From Helicobacter bilis (lineage in GTDB: Bacteria; Campylobacterota; Campylobacteria; Campylobacterales; Helicobacteraceae), in assembly GCF_900198365.1 (NCBI RefSeq), contig NZ_FZMS01000001.1, positions 22,760-86,759 of the forward strand: a DNA stretch of 64,000 nucleotides, written 5' to 3'. Each line of letters opens with the position of its first letter. The stretch's first letter is position 1. Positions 18,972 through 27,647 of the stretch are shown one piece after another. The notes under the pieces were generated by a model. It had not been told where the DNA came from and did not search any database. It worked only from the letters and a program-made list of their open reading frames with translations. The translations under genes and the position numbers were made by a program.

Positions 18972-20510
18972 CTATTTTTGTATTGCAAAAAATGTGTCAA
19001 GATCGCCACTTAATGCTTGTAACTTCGCAAATGCAACAATCATTTTATAGGCTACACCCTTTTGCTCGACTATGACAGAATCTAGCGCATTCCTTGCATC
19101 TACTACAGAATCATTTGTAACAAGCCCTTGAGAGAATGCCCTCTCTTTTAATCGCAAGTTCTCTTTTGCAAGGGCAATGCTAGAATCAAGGGCTTCATAA
19201 CTCTCTTTATATAGCTTTATTTGCTTATAAGTTGTTTTTACAAGTAGCTCCATTTTCTGCACAGCTTCTATCTCAAGTGCGCTTGCTTGCATTTGCATAA
19301 TCTTTGCACCTTGATATTTTTGCAGTCTGCCTTGTGGGCTAAGTAGCGTCCATCTAGCTGCAACCCCTGCATACCAATTTGGCATCATTTGCTCCATTTT
19401 TGACCTATTATCAGTTACCATAAAAGATGCAAAAGCACCGATTTTTGGAGTGAATCTACCAAGTTCTAATCGCTTTGTGTAATCTGCCATAGTGATTTTA
19501 TTATGTGCGATTTGTAAGGCGGGATAGGTTTTAAGTGTCGCTTCTTTGTAGTATTCAAATGATTTTAACTCTAAGTTTGGATTTATGGCTAGAAGTGAAG
19601 TTGGATTAGAATCTGTTGTTTGTAAAATGCTATCAAGTGTAAATTTTGCTATATCAAGGGCATTTTCTGCACTTCTTCTTTGATTTTTAGCCTTATCATA
19701 GGCTACTTGTGCACCGAGTAGCTCAATGTCTGCGATTTGCCCTAGTCTGTGAAGTTTTTTTGAATTTTCATAATGTTTGAGTGTGCTTTCTTCTGTGGAT
19801 TGCAATGCGTTTAGAGTCTCTTTTGCAAGCACAACGCTATAATAAATTGTTACTAACTCTTCAAAAGTGGCTAATTCCTTAAGTCTTAACGCCTGATAGG
19901 AATCTTTTAGGGCGACTTTAGCAAGTTTATTGCCATAATATCTAGCACCACCGGTATAGAGCGGATATAAAATATTTAATGCACCAACGACAACATCTTG
20001 CTCTAAAAGAGTGATGGGCGTGCCATAGAATTGCAAAAGTGAGACAAGCTGTCCGCCCATTTGACCACCTTGTCCTGCTAGATTCTGTGCATCTTGCAAC
20101 ACCTTATTATATTGCGCTCTATCATGAATGAGATCGATTTGGATTTTATTGCCAAGATGAAGATACAAGGCATTTAAATCGATTTGTGGCAAGTATGATA
20201 GTTTTGCGGCTAGATTTAGTTTTTCCATATTTTGCGTGTTGAGATATTGTGCTTTTGTGCCTTGATTGTTACGCAATACATCTTGCCATGCGTCATAAAT
20301 GCTTATGTTTTTGCTTGTATTTTTTGTGTTTTTAGAATCTAGGTTTTGTGCGGTTATGTAATCAGATTGCGTTATGTAGTCTTTGGCTTGTATATTCTTT
20401 TTGAGTGAAGTTTGATTAGCATAGCATGTGTATGATAGCATAATGCCAAATAGCCAACATAATGGCAGCAACCCTAATGGCAACTTTGCGGCATATTTGC
20501 AATGATTCAT
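18972..20510 (-). CDS. TolC-family outer membrane efflux protein
   Basis: 512 residues from the ATG at 20510, preferred because it gives a signal peptide (LPLGLLPLCWLFGIMLSYTC) with AGGG about 8 nt upstream; an ATG at 20582 would add 24 non-signal residues. Two OEP-type halves are visible: alpha-helical hairpins rich in Ala/Leu/Lys, with SLLQFYGTPITLLEQDVVVG at the barrel and DIELLGAQVAYDKAKNQRR and LVTNDSVVDARNALDSV in the helices. It forms the outer-membrane channel for the HlyD protein encoded next. Transported substrate unknown. Confidence 0.88.
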   Translation of the reverse strand: MNHCKYAAKLPLGLLPLCWLFGIMLSYTCYANQTSLKKNIQAKDYITQSDYITAQNLDSKNTKNTSKNISIYDAWQDVLRNNQGTKAQYLNTQNMEKLNLAAKLSYLPQIDLNALYLHLGNKIQIDLIHDRAQYNKVLQDAQNLAGQGGQMGGQLVSLLQFYGTPITLLEQDVVVGALNILYPLYTGGARYYGNKLAKVALKDSYQALRLKELATFEELVTIYYSVVLAKETLNALQSTEESTLKHYENSKKLHRLGQIADIELLGAQVAYDKAKNQRRSAENALDIAKFTLDSILQTTDSNPTSLLAINPNLELKSFEYYKEATLKTYPALQIAHNKITMADYTKRLELGRFTPKIGAFASFMVTDNRSKMEQMMPNWYAGVAARWTLLSPQGRLQKYQGAKIMQMQASALEIEAVQKMELLVKTTYKQIKLYKESYEALDSSIALAKENLRLKERAFSQGLVTNDSVVDARNALDSVIVEQKGVAYKMIVAFAKLQALSGDLDTFFAIQK

Positions 20511-20818
20511 TTCTAAACCCTTAAAATAAGATAAGGCATGTAAAACTAAAGTATAGTGTTGATTATAGTCAATATTCAACAATAAAGGACTTATATGCTA
20601 GTTTTTAAATTGATAAACGATCTCTATTGTTAAGAAATATCCATGCTAACAGATTGATATGCAAATTGACTTAATGTCAGTTTGTTATAGTATCTCATTG
20701 CAATAAGACTAAATTTTATCATTTGGATTAGTAGGTTTCAAAAAGATTGCGTGAAGAGTTATCTTGTCTGCAAACCTAAGTCCATGCAAACTGATCCTAC
20801 ATAAATACTATTACACCC

Positions 20819-23089
20819 TTACAGATTCCCTTCATTTTCATTAATAGTCTCACTCACAATAGATTCTAAGTGTGTATCTAGCATATCATGTTCTTTATGT
20901 GGGGCATTTTGTGTCATTTTTTGTCGCACTTCGCCATCGATTAAGACATTTACTAAAATGGCTGGATATTTTTTAAAGCGTTTGAAAAGTAGCTTTCTTA
21001 ATACGCTAAACAAGTCATTCTCTAAACTTTTTGCATCTTTAAAAATAGTTGGCTTTGCATTGCTAAAGTGCATATTGATATTATCCATAACAAACTTTGC
21101 TAGTTCTGCTTCTTCTTTCTGTCCTAAGATTCCAAAGACATTGATTCTGTTTTCTAGAATCTTTCTTTTTTGCATATCCATACGCAAGGTTAGAATAAAG
21201 ATTCCATCATTTGCAAGGAGATTTCGTTCATTTATCACATCATTTTCAATCCGTCTATTTGCTTGATTATCCACAAAGCTTTTACCTGTCCGCACGGATT
21301 TTACTTTACGCATGTAGTTTGGATTGACTTCGATTTGATCGCCATCTTCCATAAGATAGATATTTTTTTCTAGCACACCACAAGCAATAGCGGTTTGCTT
21401 GTGCTTTGCGATATGGTTATATTCGCCATGCACTGGTAGGAAAAACTTAGGTTTAATTAATCTTAGCATGAGCTTTTGTTCTTCTTGGGCGGCATGTCCG
21501 CTTACATGGATTTCGCTGAAATCTTGATAGGCGACTTTTGCCCCTGCTTTCATAATGAGATTAATGACTGCGGATACACTGCCCTCATTTCCCGGAATTG
21601 CCTTTGCAGATAGTATTACCATGTCTGTTGGCTTGATTTTAATATGTCTGTGCTCATCAGTTGCCATGCGATATAATGCACTCATTGTTTCGCCCTGACT
21701 GCCTGTCGTTACGATTAGCACTTCTTCATCTGGATATTGCAATACTTCATGTGCTTCAATAAATACATTGCTTGGTAAATCAATATAACCTAACTCTCTT
21801 GCAATATCAAGGTTTTTTTCCATTGAACGCCCTATAACTGCGACTTTGCGATTATATTTCAATCCATACGAGATAGCCTGATACACTCTGTGTATATTTG
21901 AGCTAAAAGTGCTCATAATCACTCTGCCTGTGGCGTTTTTAAAGAGATTATCAAAAGTTGGTCCCACACTTGCTTCACTTGGAGTTACACCGCTTTTATG
22001 AGAATTTGTAGAATCACTTAAAAGCAGCATTACCCCCTCTTCGCCATAATGTGCTAATCTGTGTAAATCTGTGGGGAGATTATCAATAGGGGTATGGTCT
22101 ATCTTAAAATCACCTGTGTGCATAATAACCCCTGCTTCTGTGCGGATAGCAAGGGCAGAACTATCAATAATGCTATGTGTAATATGAATCCACTCAATCT
22201 CAAAGTCGCCAATTCTAACTGGGCTTCTTTTCTCTACAATGTGAAATAATGATTTATATTGCTTCAAGCCGTGCTCTTCAAACTTATTGCCAACAAGCCC
22301 TAATGCAAGCGGTGTACCATAGAGTGGAAACTGAAACTGCTTGTAAAAGTAAGGCACTGCACCAATATGGTCTTCATGTGCGTGTGTAATCACAACGGCT
22401 ACAATCTTATTTTTAATACTTTGAATATAGTGAAAATCTGGTATCAAGATATCAACACCGGGCATACTCTCATCTGGAAAACTCATGCCAATATCAATGA
22501 CAATCGCACTCTTTTCAGTCTCAATAATAGTCATATTGCCACCGATTTCGCCAAGCCCACCAAGTGGTGTGATACGCACTTTTGCGTTTGTGTTGAGGTT
22601 TAGTTTATGATGCGGATTGAGAGAGCCTTTTTGAATCTTTGTATTTGCTTCAACACCTTTTTTTAAGTCTTTATGAAAAGAGAGATTCCCTTTTTCATTT
22701 GTAGTCTTTATCTTTCTTGTGCCATCTTCATGTTTTTCTTCTTCATATCTCTCTCTTTTTTGTCGCATGGCATGTTTATTTTCACCTACCCACTTTCTAT
22801 TTTCTGTATTAGAATCTTTTGCATACTCGTTTTTAAATTGCGGTTTAAAATTTCGCTTTTTATGCTCATTTACAGAACGCATATTAGAATCTTCTCTTTT
22901 GTTAGAATCTTCTGGAGTATGTGCGGGATTTTTAGGGCGAGGCTTTCTTGCATGTGTGTTATGTCTTTCGCCTTTTTGTGTGTCTGTGTGTTCCTGCCTT
23001 GTGCGTCTTTTTTGCTCTTTGTTTAACATATCATTTGGCACACTTGCTTGTTCTTCACTCTTATTTTGCGTGTATTCATTTTCATTCAT
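20819..23089 (-). CDS. rnj: ribonuclease J
   Basis: 756 residues. The metallo-beta-lactamase/beta-CASP core begins near residue 170 (ITPLGGLGEIGGNM), with Zn motif THAHEDHIG at about residue 235, MHTGDFKID, SDSTNSHKSG and the beta-CASP HVSGHA and FLPVHGEYNHI motifs, then a C-terminal domain. RNase J is the main 5-prime exo/endoribonuclease of organisms lacking RNase E. The first 165 or so residues are an unusually long, highly charged, low-complexity tail rich in Lys, Arg, Glu, Asn and His. H. pylori RNase J also has an N-terminal extension. It overlaps rsmA by 4 nt (ATGA), so translation is coupled. Confidence 0.96.
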   Translation of the reverse strand: MNENEYTQNKSEEQASVPNDMLNKEQKRRTRQEHTDTQKGERHNTHARKPRPKNPAHTPEDSNKREDSNMRSVNEHKKRNFKPQFKNEYAKDSNTENRKWVGENKHAMRQKRERYEEEKHEDGTRKIKTTNEKGNLSFHKDLKKGVEANTKIQKGSLNPHHKLNLNTNAKVRITPLGGLGEIGGNMTIIETEKSAIVIDIGMSFPDESMPGVDILIPDFHYIQSIKNKIVAVVITHAHEDHIGAVPYFYKQFQFPLYGTPLALGLVGNKFEEHGLKQYKSLFHIVEKRSPVRIGDFEIEWIHITHSIIDSSALAIRTEAGVIMHTGDFKIDHTPIDNLPTDLHRLAHYGEEGVMLLLSDSTNSHKSGVTPSEASVGPTFDNLFKNATGRVIMSTFSSNIHRVYQAISYGLKYNRKVAVIGRSMEKNLDIARELGYIDLPSNVFIEAHEVLQYPDEEVLIVTTGSQGETMSALYRMATDEHRHIKIKPTDMVILSAKAIPGNEGSVSAVINLIMKAGAKVAYQDFSEIHVSGHAAQEEQKLMLRLIKPKFFLPVHGEYNHIAKHKQTAIACGVLEKNIYLMEDGDQIEVNPNYMRKVKSVRTGKSFVDNQANRRIENDVINERNLLANDGIFILTLRMDMQKRKILENRINVFGILGQKEEAELAKFVMDNINMHFSNAKPTIFKDAKSLENDLFSVLRKLLFKRFKKYPAILVNVLIDGEVRQKMTQNAPHKEHDMLDTHLESIVSETINENEGNL

Positions 23090-24024
23090 TGTTTATCCTT
23101 TTTTATAGCATTATATATATGCAACATATTGCAATATTCTTGTAAGCCTACTTCATGCGCTCTTACATTCTCATCTAATTGCATGGTTTGAAAGATATGT
23201 TTTAGCATTGCCTTATCTCTCAGTTTATCATATTGCATAAGATTTGAAAAGAGCTTTTTACGCGGTGCAAGGAATGCAAAATGCAGCAAAGATTCTAAAT
23301 CTTGCGTATAATGACACTTCCCGCGTTTAAAGCAAAATACTGCTGACTCCACTTTTGGTGGTGGATTAAACGCTTCTTTTGGCACGGAAAAAAGATAGGA
23401 TATATCCCCAAAAGATTGTGCTAAAAGGCTAAGGCTACAATATGTGCTATCCTTTTGTTTCGCACAAAATTTTTGTGCCACTTCTTTTTGTGTCATTACA
23501 AGAAATCCCTTGCAATGCGTATCCTTTAAGGCTTGCAATATAATTGCAGTTGCAATATAATAGGGAAGATTTGAGACCAAAAAGTAATCACTATTAAGCA
23601 AATAAGAATCGTTATGTCGCACTTTTAGCACATCAGCTTGCACAAGTTGCAATCTATTTGTTTCTATCTCATGATGATAGTTTTTCTCTGCTTGTGTGAT
23701 TAAATCATAATCGATTTCATACGCTAAAAGTCTATATTTGCTTAAAAGTCTTTTGGTTAAATCGCCCAAGCCAATCCCCACTTCGATTAATCGCACGCTT
23801 TTATCAATCTCTGCGGCAATATCTTGGGGAATGGATTGGAAGATTCTATCAAGTATTACAGAATCATGTAAAAAATGCTGTCCTAAACTCTTTTTATGAT
23901 GAAAATGTGTTTTGCTTTTTTCATGCTGTTTTAATGTCGCTTTTTCTAAGCTTTTAGTTTTATAAGTTCTAGAATCTACATTGATTCTAGATTCTGTAAT
24001 GTAAGATTCTAATGTATCTTGCAT
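23086..24024 (-). CDS. rsmA: 16S rRNA dimethyladenosine transferase (RsmA/KsgA)
   Basis: 312 residues from the ATG at 24024, chosen for GGGAG 6 nt upstream; ATGs 4 and 17 codons earlier are in frame but lack a good site. The product carries a 40-50 residue basic extension before the core KKSLGQHFLHD. SAM motif VRLIEVGIGLGDLTK and the catalytic NLPYYIAT are clear. It dimethylates two adenines in the loop of 16S helix 45. It is the upstream partner of rnj with a 4-nt overlap, as in H. pylori. Confidence 0.95.
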   Translation of the reverse strand: MQDTLESYITESRINVDSRTYKTKSLEKATLKQHEKSKTHFHHKKSLGQHFLHDSVILDRIFQSIPQDIAAEIDKSVRLIEVGIGLGDLTKRLLSKYRLLAYEIDYDLITQAEKNYHHEIETNRLQLVQADVLKVRHNDSYLLNSDYFLVSNLPYYIATAIILQALKDTHCKGFLVMTQKEVAQKFCAKQKDSTYCSLSLLAQSFGDISYLFSVPKEAFNPPPKVESAVFCFKRGKCHYTQDLESLLHFAFLAPRKKLFSNLMQYDKLRDKAMLKHIFQTMQLDENVRAHEVGLQEYCNMLHIYNAIKKDKQ

Positions 24025-24199
24025 TATGTCTCCCATTTTCTGTTTTGTTTGTATGTAGCTATATCTTAAGGGCATAGCCTTAAATTCATTTCATATTTTG
24101 ACTGACTTTATCTTGTAAATAATTAGCTAAACTTATGACTTTAATATTATTTTTCAGTGAAATTATAACGATTTTTCTATGTTAAGTAAAGGGGATATT

Positions 24200-24970
24200 A
24201 TGACAAATTTAGCAAAAAGGATTATTCCATGCCTTGATATTAAGGACGGAAGAGTTGTAAAAGGTGTGAATTTTGTAGCCCTAAAAGATGCGGGAGATCC
24301 ACTTGAAGTAGCAAAAAGATATAATGATTGTGGTGCTGATGAGCTTGTGTTTTTAGATATTAACGCTTCTTTTGAAGGACGCAAAGCAACGCTAAAGGTT
24401 ATAGAATCTATTGCAAAAGAAGTCTTTATCCCGCTAACTATCGGCGGTGGTATTAGCACACTAGAAGATATTAGCAATCTCTTAGATGCAGGCTGTGATA
24501 AGGTTAGCCTTAACTCTTCAGCGATTAAGAATCCAGACTTTATAAATGAAAGTGCTAAGAAGTTTGGGTCTCAATGTATTGTCATCGCCATTGATGTGAA
24601 AAGAAGAGAAAATGGAAGTATCGGCGTTTTCACACATGGTGGGCGGCATGATAGCGGACTAGATATGCAAACATGGCTACAAGAAGTGGAGAAAAGGGGG
24701 GCTGGTGAGATTCTATTAACAAGTATGGATAGCGATGGCACAAAGGCTGGATTTGATATAGAAAAGCTAAAGATTGCTATGGAATGTTGTGATTTGCCGC
24801 TTATTGCAAGTGGTGGAGCGGGATCTATGGAGCATATTCTAGAGGCATTTGAAATAGGCGTTGATGCCGTGCTTGCTGCAAGTATCTTTCACTATAAAGA
24901 AGTAGAGATAGAATCTCTAAAGCATTTTTTAACACAGCATAATATCCCTGTGCGTTTGGAATGTGTGTAG
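24200..24970 (+). CDS. hisF: imidazole glycerol phosphate synthase, cyclase subunit
   Basis: 256 residues starting [20 protein letters not shown], with AAAGGGGA 5 nt before the ATG at 24200; a start 7 codons earlier is less likely. A TIM barrel with the two catalytic aspartates (CLDIKDG and [10 protein letters not shown]) and phosphate loops ([15 protein letters not shown]). HisF joins PRFAR and ammonia to give IGP and AICAR, linking histidine and purine synthesis. No other his gene is in the window, so it is separated from its partner hisH. Confidence 0.95.
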   Translation: MTNLAKRIIPCLDIKDGRVVKGVNFVALKDAGDPLEVAKRYNDCGADELVFLDINASFEGRKATLKVIESIAKEVFIPLTIGGGISTLEDISNLLDAGCDKVSLNSSAIKNPDFINESAKKFGSQCIVIAIDVKRRENGSIGVFTHGGRHDSGLDMQTWLQEVEKRGAGEILLTSMDSDGTKAGFDIEKLKIAMECCDLPLIASGGAGSMEHILEAFEIGVDAVLAASIFHYKEVEIESLKHFLTQHNIPVRLECV

Positions 24971-25045
24971 ATTTGGGAGATTCTATCACATAGACTTATG
25001 GATAGATATACTAAATTGTTTTTATATCTTATAAATATTTTGTAA

Positions 25046-25080
25046 AATACAGAATCTTTATCTTATTTAAAAGGACAAAT
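25046..25080 (+). promoter_or_regulatory. upstream module shared by the secreted repeat-protein genes
   Basis: TTTTGTAAAATACAGAATCT, then TTTATCTT, then an AAAAGGAC Shine-Dalgarno precede the start. The same order, nearly base for base, lies upstream of the related genes that start at 58887, 59589 and 60291 on the other strand. GTAAAAT or TAAAAT would serve as the -10. Conservation over all four copies suggests a common promoter duplicated with the genes. Confidence 0.6.
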
Positions 25081-26094
25081 ATGTTACTAAAAAGTGTGTT
25101 TATAGGTTTTCTTTCATTTCATAGTGTAGATGCAACCATGTTAAAAGAATGCGAAAATCACGCAGACATAATAAGCGGTTGTGTAGCAAGAGAATATCAT
25201 TCAAATGGGAAAATTTATTGGGAAACACCATATAAAAATGGCAAAATAGAAGGTATAGAAAAGCGGTATTATTGGAATGGGAATCTTTGGGCAGAAACGC
25301 CATATAAAAATGGTGAAAAGGACGGCATGGTAAAGTCGTATTTTGAGAATGGGAATCTAGAGTTTGAAACACCATATAAGAATGACAAAATAGAAGGTAT
25401 AGAAAAGTTGTATGATGAGAATGGGAATCTAAAGATTGAAACACCATATAAAAATGGTGAAAAAGAAGGTATAGAAAAATGGTATTATTGGAATGGGAAT
25501 CTTAGGGCTGAAATACCATATAAAAATTATAAATTCGAAGGCACAGCAAAAGAGTATTATGAAAATGGGAATCTAGAGATTGAAACACCATATAAAAATG
25601 ACAAAAGAGAAGGCATAGAAAAAGAGTATTATGAGAATGGGAATCTAATGGTGGAAACACCATATAAAAATGGTGAAAAAGAAGGTATAGAAAAGCGGTA
25701 TTATGAAAATGAGAATATTAGTTGGGAAACACCATATAAAAATGGCAAAATTGAGGGTATAGCAAAAGAGTATGATGAAGATGGGAATCTTGTGAAAGAA
25801 GTGCCATATAAAAACAACGAAAGAGAAGGTATAGAAAAATGGTATCATTATGAAAATGGAAACTTGGCGTTAGAAGCATCAGTTTTAAATGATATATTGC
25901 ATGGGGATATAAAACTCTACACAAAAGATGGAAAACTACTAGCCTTAATTAAAGCCGAGAATAATAAGTTTATAAGTGGAAAATGCTCTAGTGACAAAGC
26001 CCTAACAAGTAAAGATTTAGAAGAGAGTAATAAATATCCCTACTTCGAAAGTGCAATTAACCATTTAAAAGCAATATGTGTAGCTAATCCTTGA
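25081..26094 (+). CDS. secreted YwqK/MORN-like repeat protein, long form
   Basis: 337 residues. A signal peptide (MLLKSVFIGFLSFHSVDA) is followed by a Cys pair (LKEC...SGCV). Nine clear repeats of about 23 residues come next, with pattern YYENGNLxxETPYKNGEKEGIEK, plus a tenth degenerate one. A C-terminal domain shared with its paralogs ends it (LYTKDGKLLALIKAE, FISGKC, HLKAIC). The repeats resemble YwqK/MORN_2 beta-hairpin repeats. Databases often call such proteins YwqK-family antitoxins, but the signal peptide argues for an envelope or secreted role. It stands alone between hisF and rimM; three relatives lie at 58.5-60.3 kb. Confidence 0.85.
   Translation: MLLKSVFIGFLSFHSVDATMLKECENHADIISGCVAREYHSNGKIYWETPYKNGKIEGIEKRYYWNGNLWAETPYKNGEKDGMVKSYFENGNLEFETPYKNDKIEGIEKLYDENGNLKIETPYKNGEKEGIEKWYYWNGNLRAEIPYKNYKFEGTAKEYYENGNLEIETPYKNDKREGIEKEYYENGNLMVETPYKNGEKEGIEKRYYENENISWETPYKNGKIEGIAKEYDEDGNLVKEVPYKNNEREGIEKWYHYENGNLALEASVLNDILHGDIKLYTKDGKLLALIKAENNKFISGKCSSDKALTSKDLEESNKYPYFESAINHLKAICVANP
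25204..25880 (+). repeat. 69-bp tandem coding repeats
   Basis: About ten head-to-tail units of roughly 69 bp, each with a strongly conserved GAAACACCATATAAAAATG-type core (ETPYKN). Unit-to-unit identity is high enough for recombination to add or remove units in frame. Confidence 0.9.
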
Positions 26095-26208
26095 TTTTGT
26101 CTTCAGTATATCTGAACTTAACTTTACTTGCAAAAAAAGACATTTTAAGTCGTACGGCTGTTTTATCCACACAAGCATAACACTTCCAAACATTTTTCAA
26201 ATTAAAAT

Positions 26209-26874
26209 TCAAGCCATGCGTAAAAAGCGTGCGTCTTTTGTGATTATTTGTCTATTTTCTAAATCAACTGAAAGCACATAGCGGTCAATATAAGGTATCA
26301 AAAAATGCTTATCAAGCACGAGATAATGTGTATTTGCTATCTCTTGTATGTCTTTTACAATGCCAAGATTTATGCCATCTTCTACTACGCACATGCCGAT
26401 AATATCAAAGTAGAAAAACTCATCTTTTTCTAGCACGCATAGCTCTCTTGTATCATCAAGCGTGCTATAAAAAAGCATATTGCATAAAAGTTCTGCTTCT
26501 TCTTTTCTTATAATTTCTTTAAATTCCATAACCTTTTTTGTGGAATGAAAAGTTTTGAGTATTAGGGGTAAATATGCCCTTGTACTCTCTTGTGTGGGGT
26601 TATGTTTTGTAGCTATTAAACTAGCCTTATTCTGTGTTTTGCTTGTGTTGTTAGAATCTAGCTTATTAGGATCAGATAGAATAGATGAAAGCTTATCTAT
26701 GTATTCCACATAAAATACATTGCCACTAGCTAAAATCTCGGGAAAATCTGTTAGTATCGTAGCACGAACACCGCCTTTTAACCCTACACTTCTACCAAAC
26801 TTGCCGACAAGAACCATATTCGATGGTGTGAAGTGCGGTAAAGATTCTATGTATTTTGCATGATTAAGGGGCAT
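26209..26874 (-). CDS. rimM: ribosome maturation factor RimM
   Basis: 221 residues, somewhat longer than usual (about 170-185). The N-terminal barrel carries MVLVGKFGRSVGLKGGVRAT, and the C-terminal PRC barrel carries YFDIIGMCVVEDGINLGIVKDI and HFLIPYIDRYVLSVD. A Ser/Asn/Thr-rich insertion sits at about residues 68-95 between them. RimM assists 30S head assembly. It follows khpA by 12 nt in the rpsP-khpA-rimM order; trmD, the usual next gene, is absent, and an AT-rich gap with the plus-strand repeat protein lies there instead. The Shine-Dalgarno is weak, so the start could be the Met at residue 20. Confidence 0.9.
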   Translation of the reverse strand: MPLNHAKYIESLPHFTPSNMVLVGKFGRSVGLKGGVRATILTDFPEILASGNVFYVEYIDKLSSILSDPNKLDSNNTSKTQNKASLIATKHNPTQESTRAYLPLILKTFHSTKKVMEFKEIIRKEEAELLCNMLFYSTLDDTRELCVLEKDEFFYFDIIGMCVVEDGINLGIVKDIQEIANTHYLVLDKHFLIPYIDRYVLSVDLENRQIITKDARFLRMA

Positions 26875-26886
26875 TAGAATCCAAAG

Positions 26887-27189
26887 TTATTGCGACTTTG
26901 CATTATCGCATGGATTTGTGCTATCATGGGCTACGACTACAAGCTCGTATGAGACATTATCCTTTGCCTTACATGCAGAAACGACATTCTTCAAAGCACT
27001 TACCATTTTGCCATCTTTGCCTATTATCTTACCTATATCTTCGTTTGCAACTTGAATGCAAATCATATAGTCAGAATGTTTTCCTGCACTCGTGGTAATT
27101 GCCACATCATCTGGATATTTTACAATTTTCTTAACATATTTTTCTAAGAAGTCTTGCACAGAAAACTTTTGCATACTACTTACTGCCAT
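26887..27189 (-). CDS. khpA: KH-domain RNA-binding protein KhpA
   Basis: 100 residues. A minimal KH domain with the GxxG-like loop GKIIGKDGKM (IGKDG) flanked by YMICIQVANED and VSALKNVVSACK. KhpA pairs with KhpB in other bacteria and binds many RNAs. It sits between rpsP (4 nt upstream) and rimM, the conserved ribosomal operon position. Confidence 0.92.
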   Translation of the reverse strand: MAVSSMQKFSVQDFLEKYVKKIVKYPDDVAITTSAGKHSDYMICIQVANEDIGKIIGKDGKMVSALKNVVSACKAKDNVSYELVVVAHDSTNPCDNAKSQ

Positions 27190-27193
27190 GTAA

Positions 27194-27421
27194 TTATTTG
27201 CTTAAAATCGCAACTCTTTCACTCATTTTCGCACCGACACTTTTCCAATATTCTAGTCGCTCTCTATCTAGCTTTACAACTGCTGGATTAGCCACAGGGT
27301 TATAAAAACCAATAGATTCAATCCAACCACCATCTCGTCTTTTTCTTGAATCTGTAACTACTATTCTATAAAATGGTTTTTTCTTACGACCCATTCGTGT
27401 TAATCTAATTACTGTTGCCAT
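27194..27421 (-). CDS. rpsP: 30S ribosomal protein S16
   Basis: 75 residues starting [20 protein letters not shown] and containing [20 protein letters not shown], the S16 signature. First gene of the rpsP-khpA-rimM operon, with its promoter in the AT-rich gap to 27647. AAGGAATAC lies just before the ATG. Confidence 0.98.
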   Translation of the reverse strand: MATVIRLTRMGRKKKPFYRIVVTDSRKRRDGGWIESIGFYNPVANPAVVKLDRERLEYWKSVGAKMSERVAILSK

Positions 27422-27647
27422 TGTATTCCTTATAAATGAAAAAAATTTTTCGCTATTCTATCACAAAACTATGAATTTTTATAAATATTTTCCCAAAATT
27501 AAACTCTTCTTTCCAAAATCTAAACCAAACATACTATGATAGTAAAAAGCAATCAAGCAAAATCAATAAACACACAAGGCAATAAGCAAGTAAAACAATA
27601 CTAAAATTTTTATTGTAAAATTCATTTATTAAAGATAAAGGCAGAAT

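Noticed and set aside
22719..23145. Plus-strand Cys/Phe-rich frames opposite the RNase J tail
   Set aside because: Antisense of a Lys/Glu-rich low-complexity coding region; no start site.
25100..25924. Minus-strand frames opposite the 25 kb repeat protein
   Set aside because: The repeated HSHNTTFLYLLFCHFYMVF-type products simply mirror the coding repeats on the other strand.
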